Part shown: piece by piece, positions 37,055 through 45,257 of the stretch
Numbering within the stretch: the stretch's first letter is position 1
Layout of the letters: each line of letters begins with the position of its first letter
DNA from: Pyrinomonadaceae bacterium
GTDB lineage: Bacteria; Acidobacteriota; Blastocatellia; Pyrinomonadales; Pyrinomonadaceae
Assembly (NCBI GenBank): GCA_028284415.1
Contig: JANQRU010000004.1
Coordinates: 1,674,001-1,738,000, forward strand
Direction of reading: 5' to 3'
DNA length: 64,000 nucleotides
Position numbers and translations under genes: made by a program
The notes under the pieces: model-generated
What the model was told of the DNA's origin: nothing
Database searches by the model: none
What the model saw: the letters and a program-made list of their open reading frames with translations, nothing else

Positions 37055-37528
37055 TTATCTTTCATTCCAAGTATCTTGTTTATCAATTTTTTTTAACAAG
37101 CCACAATAAAGCGTGTAATCCGCATAGTCAGCAGAGTATTGCACCCCAACTATGAGTCTTCCGTCAGTAAAATCATCACCCGGTGAAGTTGATTTTGAGC
37201 GTCTGGTTTTCCAACCCCTTTTATAAAAATGGTTTGTGAAATGTTCTTTAACCTTGGAAGGTTTTGTATCCGAACTGTAGTAATACAAAATTCCTTTAAT
37301 GTTATATAAACCTTTCTTTCCCAATAGGCTAAAATCATCTGGTAATGGAACTTCAGAACATAACTTATCAAATTCTTTAAATAACGGGTCTTCTTTTATT
37401 ATTTTATCAACAGCCTCTTCGGTATGTTTGCTGTAACTCTTGCTGCCCACACAACCTAAACACAAACCTAACAAAAGAACCAAACAGATTCCTAAACTAA
37501 AATCAGATTGGGAGAATTTTCTAATCAC
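37055..37528 (-). CDS. Hypothetical lipoprotein
   Basis: This 157-aa protein starts with a signal 'LGICLVLLLGLCLGC', a lipobox at Cys26, so it is probably a lipoprotein. The mature part has no domain I recognise. It contains 'YYYSSDTKPSKVKEHFTNHFYKRGWKTRR' followed by 'DGRLIVGVQYSADYADYTLYCGLLKK', a compact alpha/beta pattern seen in other small lipoproteins. Its ATG overlaps the pepP stop by 4 nt (ATGA), so it is translationally coupled to pepP. Confidence 0.75.
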   Translation of the reverse strand: MIRKFSQSDFSLGICLVLLLGLCLGCVGSKSYSKHTEEAVDKIIKEDPLFKEFDKLCSEVPLPDDFSLLGKKGLYNIKGILYYYSSDTKPSKVKEHFTNHFYKRGWKTRRSKSTSPGDDFTDGRLIVGVQYSADYADYTLYCGLLKKIDKQDTWNER

Positions 37529-38853
37529 TTCTTCGCACTTCTAGCCTTTCGCTTTCCCTTATTCATCAAAGCCTCAATCTCTTCAGTTTCTTTTGGAACT
37601 TTGGTGGTCAGGTTGCGGTTGCCATCTTCAGTTACGAGAACATCATCTTCGATACGGATTCCGATTCCGCGATATTTTGCGGGGGCGTCTTTTGCGTCAG
37701 CTGGAACATAGATTCCGGGTTCGACGGTTAGAACCATTCCCGGTGCAAATGGGCGTGAGTTTTTGGCTTTTTGGTCTTCAAAATATCTTCCTGCATCGTG
37801 AACGTCCATTCCGATATAATGTCCGACTCCGTGCATATAATACTGCATGTATTTTTTCTCTTTGACGAGCGTTTTTGTGCGACCTTTGAGGAGTTTTAAT
37901 TTTTTCATTCCTTCGGTTAGCAATTCGATGGAAAGGTCTTGGCGTTCTTGCACGGTTGTTCCTGTGACGGTTGCTTCGACACAGGCTTTTTGAACGTCGA
38001 GGACGACATCATAAACTTCCTTTTGAGCCTTTGTGTATTTGCCATTGACTGGGAAAGTTCGTGTGATGTCGGAAGCATAACCTTTGTATTCGCAACCCGC
38101 ATCGATTAGCAATAAATCGCCGTCTTTTAGTTCGGCATTGTTTTCAACATAATGAAGAATAGTTGCGTTTTCACCGCCGCCAACGATGGAATTATACGCC
38201 GCACCGCTTGCTCCGTTCATACGAAAATGATGTTCGATGATTGATTCGATTTCAGCTTCGTTCATACCCGGTTTGCATTTTCGCATCGCAAGTTTGTGTG
38301 CTGCACAGGCGATGTCAGCGGATTTTTGCATCAATTCAATTTCTTCGTCGGTTTTGTGCAGACGCATTTCGTGAATGATCAAAGATGGGTCAATAATTGT
38401 GTGTGGCGGATAAGCAGTTTTGAGTCGAGCATGTCTTTGTCCTGAAAGGTATTGCAAGATTAGTTTGTCGAGAGATGTATCAAGACCAAAACGATAATAA
38501 AGTTTATCTTTGCCGTGAAGCATTTTCGGAAACATTTTTTCAAATTTTTCAATCGAATAAGCTTTTTGCACACCGTAGTTTTTCTCAGCCCCATCCGTTC
38601 CTTCGCGTCTCCCAAACCAGGTTTCCATCTCGGGATCTCTAGGGCGAACAAACATTGTAAACTTGTTGCGTTTGGCAGGATCAATAACGGCGATCGCATC
38701 AGGTTCAGGGAAGTCCGTCAAATACCAAAAATCATTATCTTGCCGAAATTTGTATTCCGTGTCGTAGCTTCTCTGTTTCTCATGTGCCGCAGGAATAATT
38801 GCCACAGCGTCTTTGCCAATTTCTTCGATAAACTTTTCTAATTGTGGTCGCAT
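37525..38853 (-). CDS. pepP: Xaa-Pro aminopeptidase
   Basis: This 442-aa protein has an N-terminal AMP_N domain ('AAHEKQRSYDTEYKFRQDNDFWYLTDFPEPDAIAVIDP') and a C-terminal pita-bread metallopeptidase domain. The metal ligands lie in 'LLIDAGCEYKGYASDITRTFP' (Asp, Asp), 'YMHGVGHYIGMDVHD' (His), 'VLTVEPGIYV' (Glu) and 'IRIEDDVLVT' (Glu). It removes N-terminal residues that precede proline in the cytoplasm. It is the first gene of an operon with a lipoprotein gene. Confidence 0.92.
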   Translation of the reverse strand: MRPQLEKFIEEIGKDAVAIIPAAHEKQRSYDTEYKFRQDNDFWYLTDFPEPDAIAVIDPAKRNKFTMFVRPRDPEMETWFGRREGTDGAEKNYGVQKAYSIEKFEKMFPKMLHGKDKLYYRFGLDTSLDKLILQYLSGQRHARLKTAYPPHTIIDPSLIIHEMRLHKTDEEIELMQKSADIACAAHKLAMRKCKPGMNEAEIESIIEHHFRMNGASGAAYNSIVGGGENATILHYVENNAELKDGDLLLIDAGCEYKGYASDITRTFPVNGKYTKAQKEVYDVVLDVQKACVEATVTGTTVQERQDLSIELLTEGMKKLKLLKGRTKTLVKEKKYMQYYMHGVGHYIGMDVHDAGRYFEDQKAKNSRPFAPGMVLTVEPGIYVPADAKDAPAKYRGIGIRIEDDVLVTEDGNRNLTTKVPKETEEIEALMNKGKRKARSAKK

Positions 38854-38935
38854 AAACTCATCTCCAATTTTTATTTAGCAAAAGTTTATCGCAAATTGTA
38901 GAAAGGGAAAAGGAAAGTCTTTTGAGAAAGAAGAA

Positions 38936-39065
38936 AATAGAACGCGGATTTCATGGATTTTGAATTTGGTCAGTAGCGTCGCCGTGAGGCGATGCGTCTT
39001 AGGTTACTGAACCTTTTACGCATTGGCGGTAGCCAATGCTACTTTTTCTAAATCCGCGTTCTATT
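38936..39065. repeat. 130-bp foldback element with REP-like core
   Basis: AATAGAACGCGGATTT (38936-38951) is exactly repeated in inverse at 39050-39065. Between the arms lie a first hairpin (GCGTCGCC-GTGA-GGCGATGC, 38976-38995 with one wobble) and a second (GCATTGGC-GGTA-GCCAATGC, 39020-39039). An outer AGTAGC/GCTACT pair joins them. The core GTCAGTAGCGTCGCCGTGAG recurs in related form at 44235 and 61499. It is the only content of the 290-nt gap between pepP and the VIT gene. Confidence 0.75.
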
Positions 39066-39143
39066 CTTTTTCTTATTTGCAAGATTTTTACTCATAGGGC
39101 GTTCTTTCTAATGTAAAAAAAGTTCTAAGAGGTAAAAATCTAA

Positions 39144-41852
39144 ATGCAAAAAATTCTTCTGTCGCTCCTTTTATGTTTATTTCTTTCCGTATTTTCATAT
39201 GCAAATGCAACGCAAGGTGAATTAAATGCCGTCGGCAAAGATGGAAAATCTGCCGGACTTGTTCCTTTGAAACACACAAAAGTTGATGCCGAAATTTCGG
39301 GTTTTCTTTCTCGTGTGAACGTGACGCAAGAGTTTGAAAATAATTTTAATGAAAAAATTGAAGCGATTTATGTTTTCCCTTTACCGAATAATGCGGCGGT
39401 CGATGCGATGACAATGCGTATTGGTGAGCGTACGATTCGCGGGAAGATTATGAAACGCGAGGAAGCGAGAGAAGTTTACGAAGCGGCAAAATCAAACGGT
39501 CAGATCGCTTCACTTTTAGATCAAGAACGACCGAATATTTTCACACAAGCAGTCGCAAACATTTTGCCGGGTGAGAAGATTACTATTGAAATCAGTTATG
39601 TTGAAACATTGAAATATGAAGACGGAAGTTATGAATTCGTCTTTCCGATGGTTGTCGGACCGAGATATATTCCGGGCAATGCGACTGGAAATTCGGGTGG
39701 CGGATTTGCTCCGAATACAGACCAAGTTTCCGATGGGTCAAAAATTACGCCGAAGGTTGCGAGAGAACGTGCGGGACATGACATTTCTGTTAATTTGAAA
39801 TTAGATGCAGGTGTTTTGGTTGAAAACGTCGTTTCAAAATCTCATGAAATAAATTCAAATATGCTTTCGGGCAGTTCTTACAAAGTCGAACTCAAAAGCA
39901 AGAAGACAATTCCGAATAAAGATTTTGTTTTGAAATACGACGTTGCAGGCAAAAAAATCGAAGATGCCGTTATCACTCATCGAGGCAAAAACGGCGGATA
40001 TTTCACGATGATTTTGCAACCACCTGACAAAGTTCGTTCCCAAGATGTAACTCCAAAAGAGATTGTTTTTGTGTTGGACACAAGCGGTTCGATGTCGGGT
40101 TTTCCAATCGAAAAAGCCAAAGAATCAATGAAAATGGCACTTGATGGACTTCATCCTTATGACACATTTAATCTCATAACATTTGCAGGAGCAACAAGAG
40201 TTTTATTTGAAAAGCCAGTTTCGGCAACGGAAGAAAATCTTGCAAAAGCACAAGCTTTTTTGAAATCACGTCGAGGCGGTGGCGGAACAAATATGATGCA
40301 AGCAATCAAAACCGCACTCGCTCCGAGTGATTCACAGCAACATCTTAGAATTGTTTGCTTTATGACCGACGGTTACATCGGCAACGAAGGTGCGATTCTG
40401 AGCGAAATTCAAAAACACAAAAATGCAAGAGTTTTTTCATTCGGCGTTGGAAGTTCAGTTAACCGTTATTTGCTCGATAAAATGTCCGAAGAAGGTCGTG
40501 GCGAAGTCGAATATGTTTCGCTCAAAGACGATGGCTCAAAAGCTGCAAAACGCTTTCACGAACGCGTGCGAAGTCCGCTTCTCACAGACATTTCAGTTGA
40601 TTTCGGCGGTTTGGAAGTCGAAGACGTTTACCCAAAAAGAATCAATGATCTATTTAGTGCCAAACCAGTAATCATTCACGGACGCTACAAAAAAGGCGGT
40701 AAAGGAAAAATACTTCTGAAAGGAAAATCTTTTGGTCGCGAAAAGGTTCGTGAAATAAAAGTTAATTTTCCGAAAAAAGAGAAAAAACATGATGTTTTAG
40801 CGACACTTTGGGCGAGAACGAAAATTGCCGATTTAATGTCGAAAGATTATCGAACGGTTGAAAATCGTGAACAGGCTCAAGCGGAAGTCAAAAACCAAAT
40901 TACAAGTATGGGAATCGAGTTTGGGCTTATGACACAATACACATCTTTCGTCGCTGTCGAAGAAAGAGTCGTAACTTCAAATGGAAAACCACGCACGATC
41001 ACAGTTCCCGTCGAAATGCCCGAAGGCGTCAGTCGGGAAGGAATTTTCGGTGAAAATGATGAGTTTGAAAAGAAAGATTATCGTTCCAAACGTAAATTTA
41101 GAATGATGGCGAAAAAGCCGAAGCCTTACAACAGAACTCTCAATGGCAGTCGTGGAAATGTAACAGGCGTTACGAAAACTGAAGAAGAAGTAGATCAACC
41201 AGCTCCGGTTCAAGACATAAGCGTTGTTACAAGAGTTGATGAAAAAACAGTCAGCATCAAAGACAAAGAAACTTCAGGCGAACTCAACAATGTGTACGGC
41301 TTAAAGGCTCTCAATTTACCAAAACCGACATTCCCGAAAAGTGCTAAAAACGGAACTGTTCGTGTAAAAGTTACGCTTGATAAAAACGGAAATGTGGTTG
41401 ATGCAAAAGCCGTTTCGGGTGATAAATCACTTCATCAAACAGCGATTGAATCAGCGAAAAAATCCAAGTTTAAGATTCCTGAAATTTCGCTTGAAATTAT
41501 CAAAATAACGGGTGAGATTTTCTACACTTTAGCCAAAGACAAAACCGTTTCGGTTGATAATATGTTGCGAAACGTCGAAATTGAAGTTAAACCAAACAAA
41601 TACCATTCGCAGGTTCGAGATTTAGTCAAAGGCAAAAACTTAAACGCAAAATTTGTCCAAAATGGAAAGGCAGATTTGATTGTTCGAGTTGCTGAACTAA
41701 ATCCTCAAACGATTTCAAAACTGAAAACTTTAGGCTTTGAAGTCCTAACCGAAATGCGTTCGGCAAGAGCAGTCGTCGGAAGCATCGCGGTTAATAAAAT
41801 CGCTGATTTGGCAGAGTTGGATGAGGTTACATTCATCTCACCGCAAAATTGA
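39144..41852 (+). CDS. Secreted VIT-vWA protein with TonB-C-like domain
   Basis: This 902-aa protein has a Sec signal peptide (about 1-22). A VIT domain (about 30-160: 'LKHTKVDAEISGFLSRVNVTQEFENNF', 'IEAIYVFPLPNNAAVDAMTMRIG') is followed by a von Willebrand A domain (about 305-480) with an intact MIDAS 'DTSGSMS' (Asp312-Ser316). At about 725-790 there is a TonB-C-like module ('LPKPTFPKSAKNGTVRVKVTLDKNGNVVDAKAVSG'), and a further about 100 residues end the protein. The VIT-vWA pair resembles inter-alpha-trypsin inhibitor heavy chains and bacterial surface proteins. Joining a TonB-C domain is uncommon. It is probably periplasmic or exported. A GAGG site lies 11 nt upstream of the ATG. Confidence 0.88.
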   Translation: MQKILLSLLLCLFLSVFSYANATQGELNAVGKDGKSAGLVPLKHTKVDAEISGFLSRVNVTQEFENNFNEKIEAIYVFPLPNNAAVDAMTMRIGERTIRGKIMKREEAREVYEAAKSNGQIASLLDQERPNIFTQAVANILPGEKITIEISYVETLKYEDGSYEFVFPMVVGPRYIPGNATGNSGGGFAPNTDQVSDGSKITPKVARERAGHDISVNLKLDAGVLVENVVSKSHEINSNMLSGSSYKVELKSKKTIPNKDFVLKYDVAGKKIEDAVITHRGKNGGYFTMILQPPDKVRSQDVTPKEIVFVLDTSGSMSGFPIEKAKESMKMALDGLHPYDTFNLITFAGATRVLFEKPVSATEENLAKAQAFLKSRRGGGGTNMMQAIKTALAPSDSQQHLRIVCFMTDGYIGNEGAILSEIQKHKNARVFSFGVGSSVNRYLLDKMSEEGRGEVEYVSLKDDGSKAAKRFHERVRSPLLTDISVDFGGLEVEDVYPKRINDLFSAKPVIIHGRYKKGGKGKILLKGKSFGREKVREIKVNFPKKEKKHDVLATLWARTKIADLMSKDYRTVENREQAQAEVKNQITSMGIEFGLMTQYTSFVAVEERVVTSNGKPRTITVPVEMPEGVSREGIFGENDEFEKKDYRSKRKFRMMAKKPKPYNRTLNGSRGNVTGVTKTEEEVDQPAPVQDISVVTRVDEKTVSIKDKETSGELNNVYGLKALNLPKPTFPKSAKNGTVRVKVTLDKNGNVVDAKAVSGDKSLHQTAIESAKKSKFKIPEISLEIIKITGEIFYTLAKDKTVSVDNMLRNVEIEVKPNKYHSQVRDLVKGKNLNAKFVQNGKADLIVRVAELNPQTISKLKTLGFEVLTEMRSARAVVGSIAVNKIADLAELDEVTFISPQN

Positions 41853-41863
41853 TGGTTTAATAA

Positions 41864-42027
41864 ACACGTTTAGAGTTCAAACTTCAGTTTGCAATTTTCG
41901 TAAGCGAAGCAATACGAAAGTCTATGTTGAATTCTAAAAATTCAAATTTAAAGAATTCAACGTAGAACAAACGCCGACGCTAACGCTCGACGTTTGCAGC
42001 AAACTAAAGTTTGAACTCTGAACGTGT
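41864..42027. repeat. 164-bp foldback element after the VIT gene
   Basis: The 29-nt arms at 41864-41892 and 41999-42027 are inverted copies with two mismatches. Inside is a second inverted pair (TCTATGTTGAATTCT at about 41921-41935 and its complement with one mismatch at 41952-41966). It begins 12 nt after the stop codon and could also act as a terminator. Confidence 0.75.
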
Positions 42028-42066
42028 TTTAAAATCTTGTAATTCTCCTAGAATCTCTCTTATCTC

Positions 42067-42096
42067 ATCCGTGTTCATCTGTGTTAATCTGTGGAT
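42067..42096 (+). repeat. Three tandem 10-nt near-repeats before queE
   Basis: ATCCGTGTTC, ATCTGTGTTA and ATCTGTGGAT lie end to end at 42067-42096, only 10 nt before the queE start codon. The function is unknown. Confidence 0.6.
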
Positions 42097-42106
42097 AATA
42101 TTTCTT

Positions 42107-42754
42107 ATGGATTTACGAATCACAGAAATTTTCCTTTCAATTCAAGGTGAATCATCCCACGCAGGAAGACCTTGCAGTTTCGTGCGTCTGACTGGTTGCC
42201 CGATGCGTTGCGTTTGGTGCGACTCGGAATACACATTCACTGGCGGCGAACGTATTTCGTTTGAAGATATTTTTAAAAGACTGAAAGATTTCGGTTGCAA
42301 TTTAGTCGAGGTTACAGGTGGTGAACCGCTCGCACAGAAAAATGTTTTTCTGTTTATCACAGAACTTTGTGACAGAGGTTATGAAGTCTTAATCGAAACA
42401 GGCGGATTTGTTTCAACCGAAAAAGTTGATGAGCGTGCAAAAATTATTTTAGATGTAAAATGTCCCGCTTCAGGCGAAGCAGAAAGAAATCATTGGGAAA
42501 ATTTGGAGCGTTTAAATAAAGAAAAAGACGAGGTAAAATTCGTCGTTGCTGATTTAGAAGATTTTGAATTTGTGGAAGAGATTATCAATAAATACGATTT
42601 ACAGAACTGCACAAGAGAGATTTTGATTTCGCCTGTTTTTGATTCACCATATTTGAAAGAAATTGCCGAAACTGTTTCGCGAAGCAGTTTAAAGGTTCGG
42701 CTAAATTTACAACTTCACAAATACATTTGGGGAGCAGATGTCCACGGAGTTTGA
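42107..42754 (+). CDS. queE: 7-carboxy-7-deazaguanine synthase QueE
   Basis: I chose the ATG at 42107 (215 aa). The longer open frame upstream is repeat-derived and adds a hydrophobic stretch absent from this family. The radical SAM cluster motif is 'CPMRCVWC' (Cys31, Cys35, Cys38), preceded by 'ITEIFLSIQGESSHAGRPCSFVRLTG'. 'LVEVTGGEPLAQKNV' and 'VLIETGGFVS' follow, and it ends 'LQLHKYIWGADVHGV'. It converts 6-carboxytetrahydropterin to CDG in queuosine/preQ0 synthesis. queC follows 542 nt later, after an inserted lipoprotein gene and a duplicate of this gene's last 17 codons. Confidence 0.93.
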   Translation: MDLRITEIFLSIQGESSHAGRPCSFVRLTGCPMRCVWCDSEYTFTGGERISFEDIFKRLKDFGCNLVEVTGGEPLAQKNVFLFITELCDRGYEVLIETGGFVSTEKVDERAKIILDVKCPASGEAERNHWENLERLNKEKDEVKFVVADLEDFEFVEEIINKYDLQNCTREILISPVFDSPYLKEIAETVSRSSLKVRLNLQLHKYIWGADVHGV

Positions 42755-42786
42755 TTACAAATGCAAAAAAAGGAACGAGTTAAATC

Positions 42787-43233
42787 ATGAAGTTTTTCCT
42801 TATAATCGTCGTAGTGTGTGTATCTTTAGCATTTATAAGTTGCCTTAATGATAATTCGGATAAGTTACAGAACATAAACGAGTCAACTACTAAAAATTAT
42901 AAGATCGAGAATTTAAAGGAATTTTTGATTGGCAGATGGGAAGGGCGGAATTGGTCAAATGGAGAAGAAGATGCCTTGATAATGACAATTCACTTTGAGG
43001 AAAATAATCTTGCAAAAATAAAATATTCTAAAACAAAAAGAGTTATTATATATCAATATAAGATTGATGAGAATAATAATTTATCGTTAACAAACTCTCT
43101 TACAAAAATAACTGAAGTTGTAAAAGTAGAAGCAAATTCTGAAAATCAAATAGGTTTTTATAGTGAAGGAGTAGAAAATGAGGTGGACATATGGGTTTTG
43201 TATTATTGTAAATTTTATCGTTCAAAGAGCTAG
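42787..43233 (+). CDS. Hypothetical lipoprotein inserted between queE and queC
   Basis: This 148-aa protein has a signal 'FFLIIVVVCVSLAFISC' with Cys20 as the lipid-modified residue, so it is a probable lipoprotein. The mature part contains 'FLIGRWEGRNWSNGEEDALIMTIHFEENNLAKIKYSK', the strand pattern of small lipocalin-like 'WxG' domains, but I cannot name a family. It is more AT-rich than queE and queC. The partial queE copy that follows it shows that it entered this position by recombination. Confidence 0.72.
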   Translation: MKFFLIIVVVCVSLAFISCLNDNSDKLQNINESTTKNYKIENLKEFLIGRWEGRNWSNGEEDALIMTIHFEENNLAKIKYSKTKRVIIYQYKIDENNNLSLTNSLTKITEVVKVEANSENQIGFYSEGVENEVDIWVLYYCKFYRSKS

Positions 43234-43242
43234 TTTAATTAA

Positions 43243-43293
43243 AATCTACAGCTTCACAAATATATCTGGAGAGCAGACGTTCACGGAGTTTAG
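43243..43293 (+). pseudogene. Duplicate of the queE 3' end (17 codons with stop)
   Basis: Translated in frame this reads N-L-Q-L-H-K-Y-I-W-R-A-D-V-H-G-V-stop, against N-L-Q-L-H-K-Y-I-W-G-A-D-V-H-G-V-stop at the end of queE. There are nine base differences: six silent third- or first-position codon changes, one replacement (Gly to Arg) and a TGA-to-TAG swap counted as two. The queC ATG starts 3 nt after the stop. It is the left-over end of a second, diverged queE allele. Confidence 0.9.
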
Positions 43294-43296
43294 TTT

Positions 43297-44229
43297 ATGA
43301 GCAAGCCACGAATCTATGCCGATTTTCTGAAACTCGACGACTTAGGTCGTTTGATTTTAGTATGCGTCGGAACAATCGAAGACCTCGAAAAGAACAACAT
43401 TAAGTTAGAACAGGGCTTGGAATTAACATTCTATAGCAATGACGGCGATGATTTCGGAAATACTGACAAATTGTTAGCCGATGGAGTCGTTGACTATGAC
43501 AAAGAAAATGAAAGGTGGGTAGGAATAATCGACGAATCGACATTCAGACATGAATCAGATGAAAAGTTAGCGGTTCTACTTGTTTCCGGAGGTTTGGATT
43601 CTTGCGTGACTTCGGCAGTTGCGAAATCCCATATTCAGAAATTAGCTATGCTCCACATCTCCTACGGACAATTAACAGAAGAACGCGAACGAAAAGCCTT
43701 TAATGACATTGCTGATTTTTATGGGGTTGAAAAGCGTTTGGATGTTTCGATTGAATACCTTGCGAATATCGGAGGTTCATCGCTGACGGATAAAAATATT
43801 GAAGTAACCAAAGCGGATTTGGAATCGGATGAAATTCCGACAAGTTACGTGCCGTTTCGTAATGCGAATATGTTAGCGATTGCGACGAGTTGGGCGGAAG
43901 TTTTGGATGCAGATTCAATTTATGTTGGTGCGGTGGCGGAAGATTCAAGCGGTTATCCCGATTGTCGTCCAGCGTTTTTTGAGGCGTTTGAGAAGACGAT
44001 TCAAACAGGAACAAAGCCTGATACGAATATCAAAGTTAAAACCCCAATTATCCATCTTACAAAGGCAGAAATTATCAAAAAAGGTTTTGAATTAAACGCA
44101 CCGATTCATCTTTCATGGTCTTGTTATAGAAATGAAGATTTGGCGTGTGGCATTTGTGATTCTTGTGCTTTAAGGCTTCGAGGGTTTCAGCAAGCAGGAT
44201 TGGAAGATCCGATTCCTTACAAGAGCTGA
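43297..44229 (+). CDS. queC: 7-cyano-7-deazaguanine synthase QueC with N-terminal extension
   Basis: In this 310-aa protein, residues about 90-310 are QueC: the PP-loop 'LLVSGGLDSCVTSAVA' (SGGLDS 97-102), 'FRNANMLAIATSWAEVLDADSIYVGAVAEDSSGYPDCRPAFFEAFEKTI', and the zinc site Cys-x8-Cys-GI-Cys-DS-Cys near the C-terminus. It forms preQ0 from CDG with ATP and ammonia. Residues 1-89 ('IYADFLKLDDLGRLILVCVGTIEDL...') are an additional small beta-rich module not part of standard QueC. The start ATG at 43297 is supported by its position 3 nt after the ancestral queE stop. Confidence 0.9.
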   Translation: MSKPRIYADFLKLDDLGRLILVCVGTIEDLEKNNIKLEQGLELTFYSNDGDDFGNTDKLLADGVVDYDKENERWVGIIDESTFRHESDEKLAVLLVSGGLDSCVTSAVAKSHIQKLAMLHISYGQLTEERERKAFNDIADFYGVEKRLDVSIEYLANIGGSSLTDKNIEVTKADLESDEIPTSYVPFRNANMLAIATSWAEVLDADSIYVGAVAEDSSGYPDCRPAFFEAFEKTIQTGTKPDTNIKVKTPIIHLTKAEIIKKGFELNAPIHLSWSCYRNEDLACGICDSCALRLRGFQQAGLEDPIPYKS

Positions 44230-44234
44230 TATCT

Positions 44235-44326
44235 GTCAGTACCGTCGGCGTGAGCCGATGTTCTAAACTACATAAAAATCCAATTTAACAATCTCCAAAA
44301 CACTTGCTCACGCAAGCGGTACTAAC
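44235..44326. repeat. REP-like element downstream of queC
   Basis: GTCAGTACCG (44235-44244) pairs with CGGTACTAAC (44317-44326) as an outer stem with one mismatch. Inside are hairpins CGTCGGC-GTGA-GCCGATG (44243-44260) and CTTGC-TCAC-GCAAG (44303-44316). The first half is homologous to the cores at 38969 and 61499. It starts 6 nt after queC and may also terminate transcription. Confidence 0.7.
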
Positions 44327-44366
44327 ATAGTATTTTTAATGCCTTATGCAAGTAATTTTAATTTTT

Positions 44367-44405
44367 CCGTTCTATTAATAACTCTTCCCCGAGTGTTTTC
44401 CACTC
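44367..44405 (+). promoter_or_regulatory. Leader element copy A (39 nt)
   Basis: Contains AATAACTCTTCCCCG followed by a 5-bp hairpin GAGTG-TTTTC-CACTC. It is one of three equal-length copies (see 45430 and 46500), lying 44 nt before the start codon of the next gene. Confidence 0.75.
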
Positions 44406-44449
44406 AAAAAATCTTTATAATTCAATAAATTAGACAAGGAATAACTTAA

Positions 44450-45250
44450 ATGAAAAAGACAAGAGTTCTGTATTTGGTAGCAATTATTTTCGGGCATTTA
44501 CTTTTTACGCATTACATTTCTGCTCAAAGTTTGGAAACAAATCCACCTGTTTCGATAAAGAATAACTCGGGTGAAACGAGAAAAATCTGTATTCATAAAC
44601 CGAAGACGATCACACTTTTTGCGATCGGATGTGTAGAACTCAAAAAAGGCGAATCAATAATGTGGAATCGCAAAGGAGTTTTCACGCCATTTAAGGTAAA
44701 GATTTACAAAGTCAGAAAAGTTATTGATAAATATCTATATGCAAGAGATTTACCTGCTGATACGGGGAAAGTCATCATCGGAACAGGCGGAAGATTTGGT
44801 TTTAGCCGTTTCAAGAACATTCGAAAACAATATACCTTGAGAGTTTGTAATACAAAATATTCTGGTGGAGTCTATTTTGTACTGGGTTTTGAAACAAATT
44901 ACGGAACTTGGACAGAAGGTTGGTGGAATGTGAAAAAAGACGAATGCAAAAACATTCCTGTTAGCAAACGATTGAAAGAGAAACACAATATCCCTTACGG
45001 CACTTTTCCAAGAACTTTTTATTATGCGAGGACATATTATGGTGCTGAATCTTTATACTGGCGAGGTGGCGAAGGCGACAATAAATTCTGCGTAAATACC
45101 AAAAAAGCATTCAACAAACTGCAATTCAAACAAGATGGAACAGGAATTAGAACGCCACTTCCATGCACGGCGGAAAATGAAAATTTTGTTAAATTCCGAC
45201 GTTTGAAAGACCCAAGTATTAAAAAAGAAATGTATTATCTGACATTCTAA
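44450..45250 (+). CDS. Secreted DUF1036-like protein
   Basis: This 266-aa protein has a signal peptide (about 1-25, 'HYISAQ'). The N-terminal half has 'VSIKNNSGETRKICIHK'. The second half resembles DUF1036 ('LRVCNTKYSGGVYFVLGFETNYGTWTEGWWNVKKDECKNIPV', then an aromatic 'TFYYARTYYGAESLYWRGGEGDNKFCVN'). No activity is known for DUF1036. It shares the 39-nt upstream leader with the next two genes. A foldback element follows its stop by 7 nt. Confidence 0.75.
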   Translation: MKKTRVLYLVAIIFGHLLFTHYISAQSLETNPPVSIKNNSGETRKICIHKPKTITLFAIGCVELKKGESIMWNRKGVFTPFKVKIYKVRKVIDKYLYARDLPADTGKVIIGTGGRFGFSRFKNIRKQYTLRVCNTKYSGGVYFVLGFETNYGTWTEGWWNVKKDECKNIPVSKRLKEKHNIPYGTFPRTFYYARTYYGAESLYWRGGEGDNKFCVNTKKAFNKLQFKQDGTGIRTPLPCTAENENFVKFRRLKDPSIKKEMYYLTF

Positions 45251-45257
45251 ACAAAAT

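Noticed and set aside
42011..42106. N-terminal extension of queE (32 codons)
   Set aside because: It translates repeat sequence, has a hydrophobic run not found in QueE, and the ATG at 42107 matches the normal family start.
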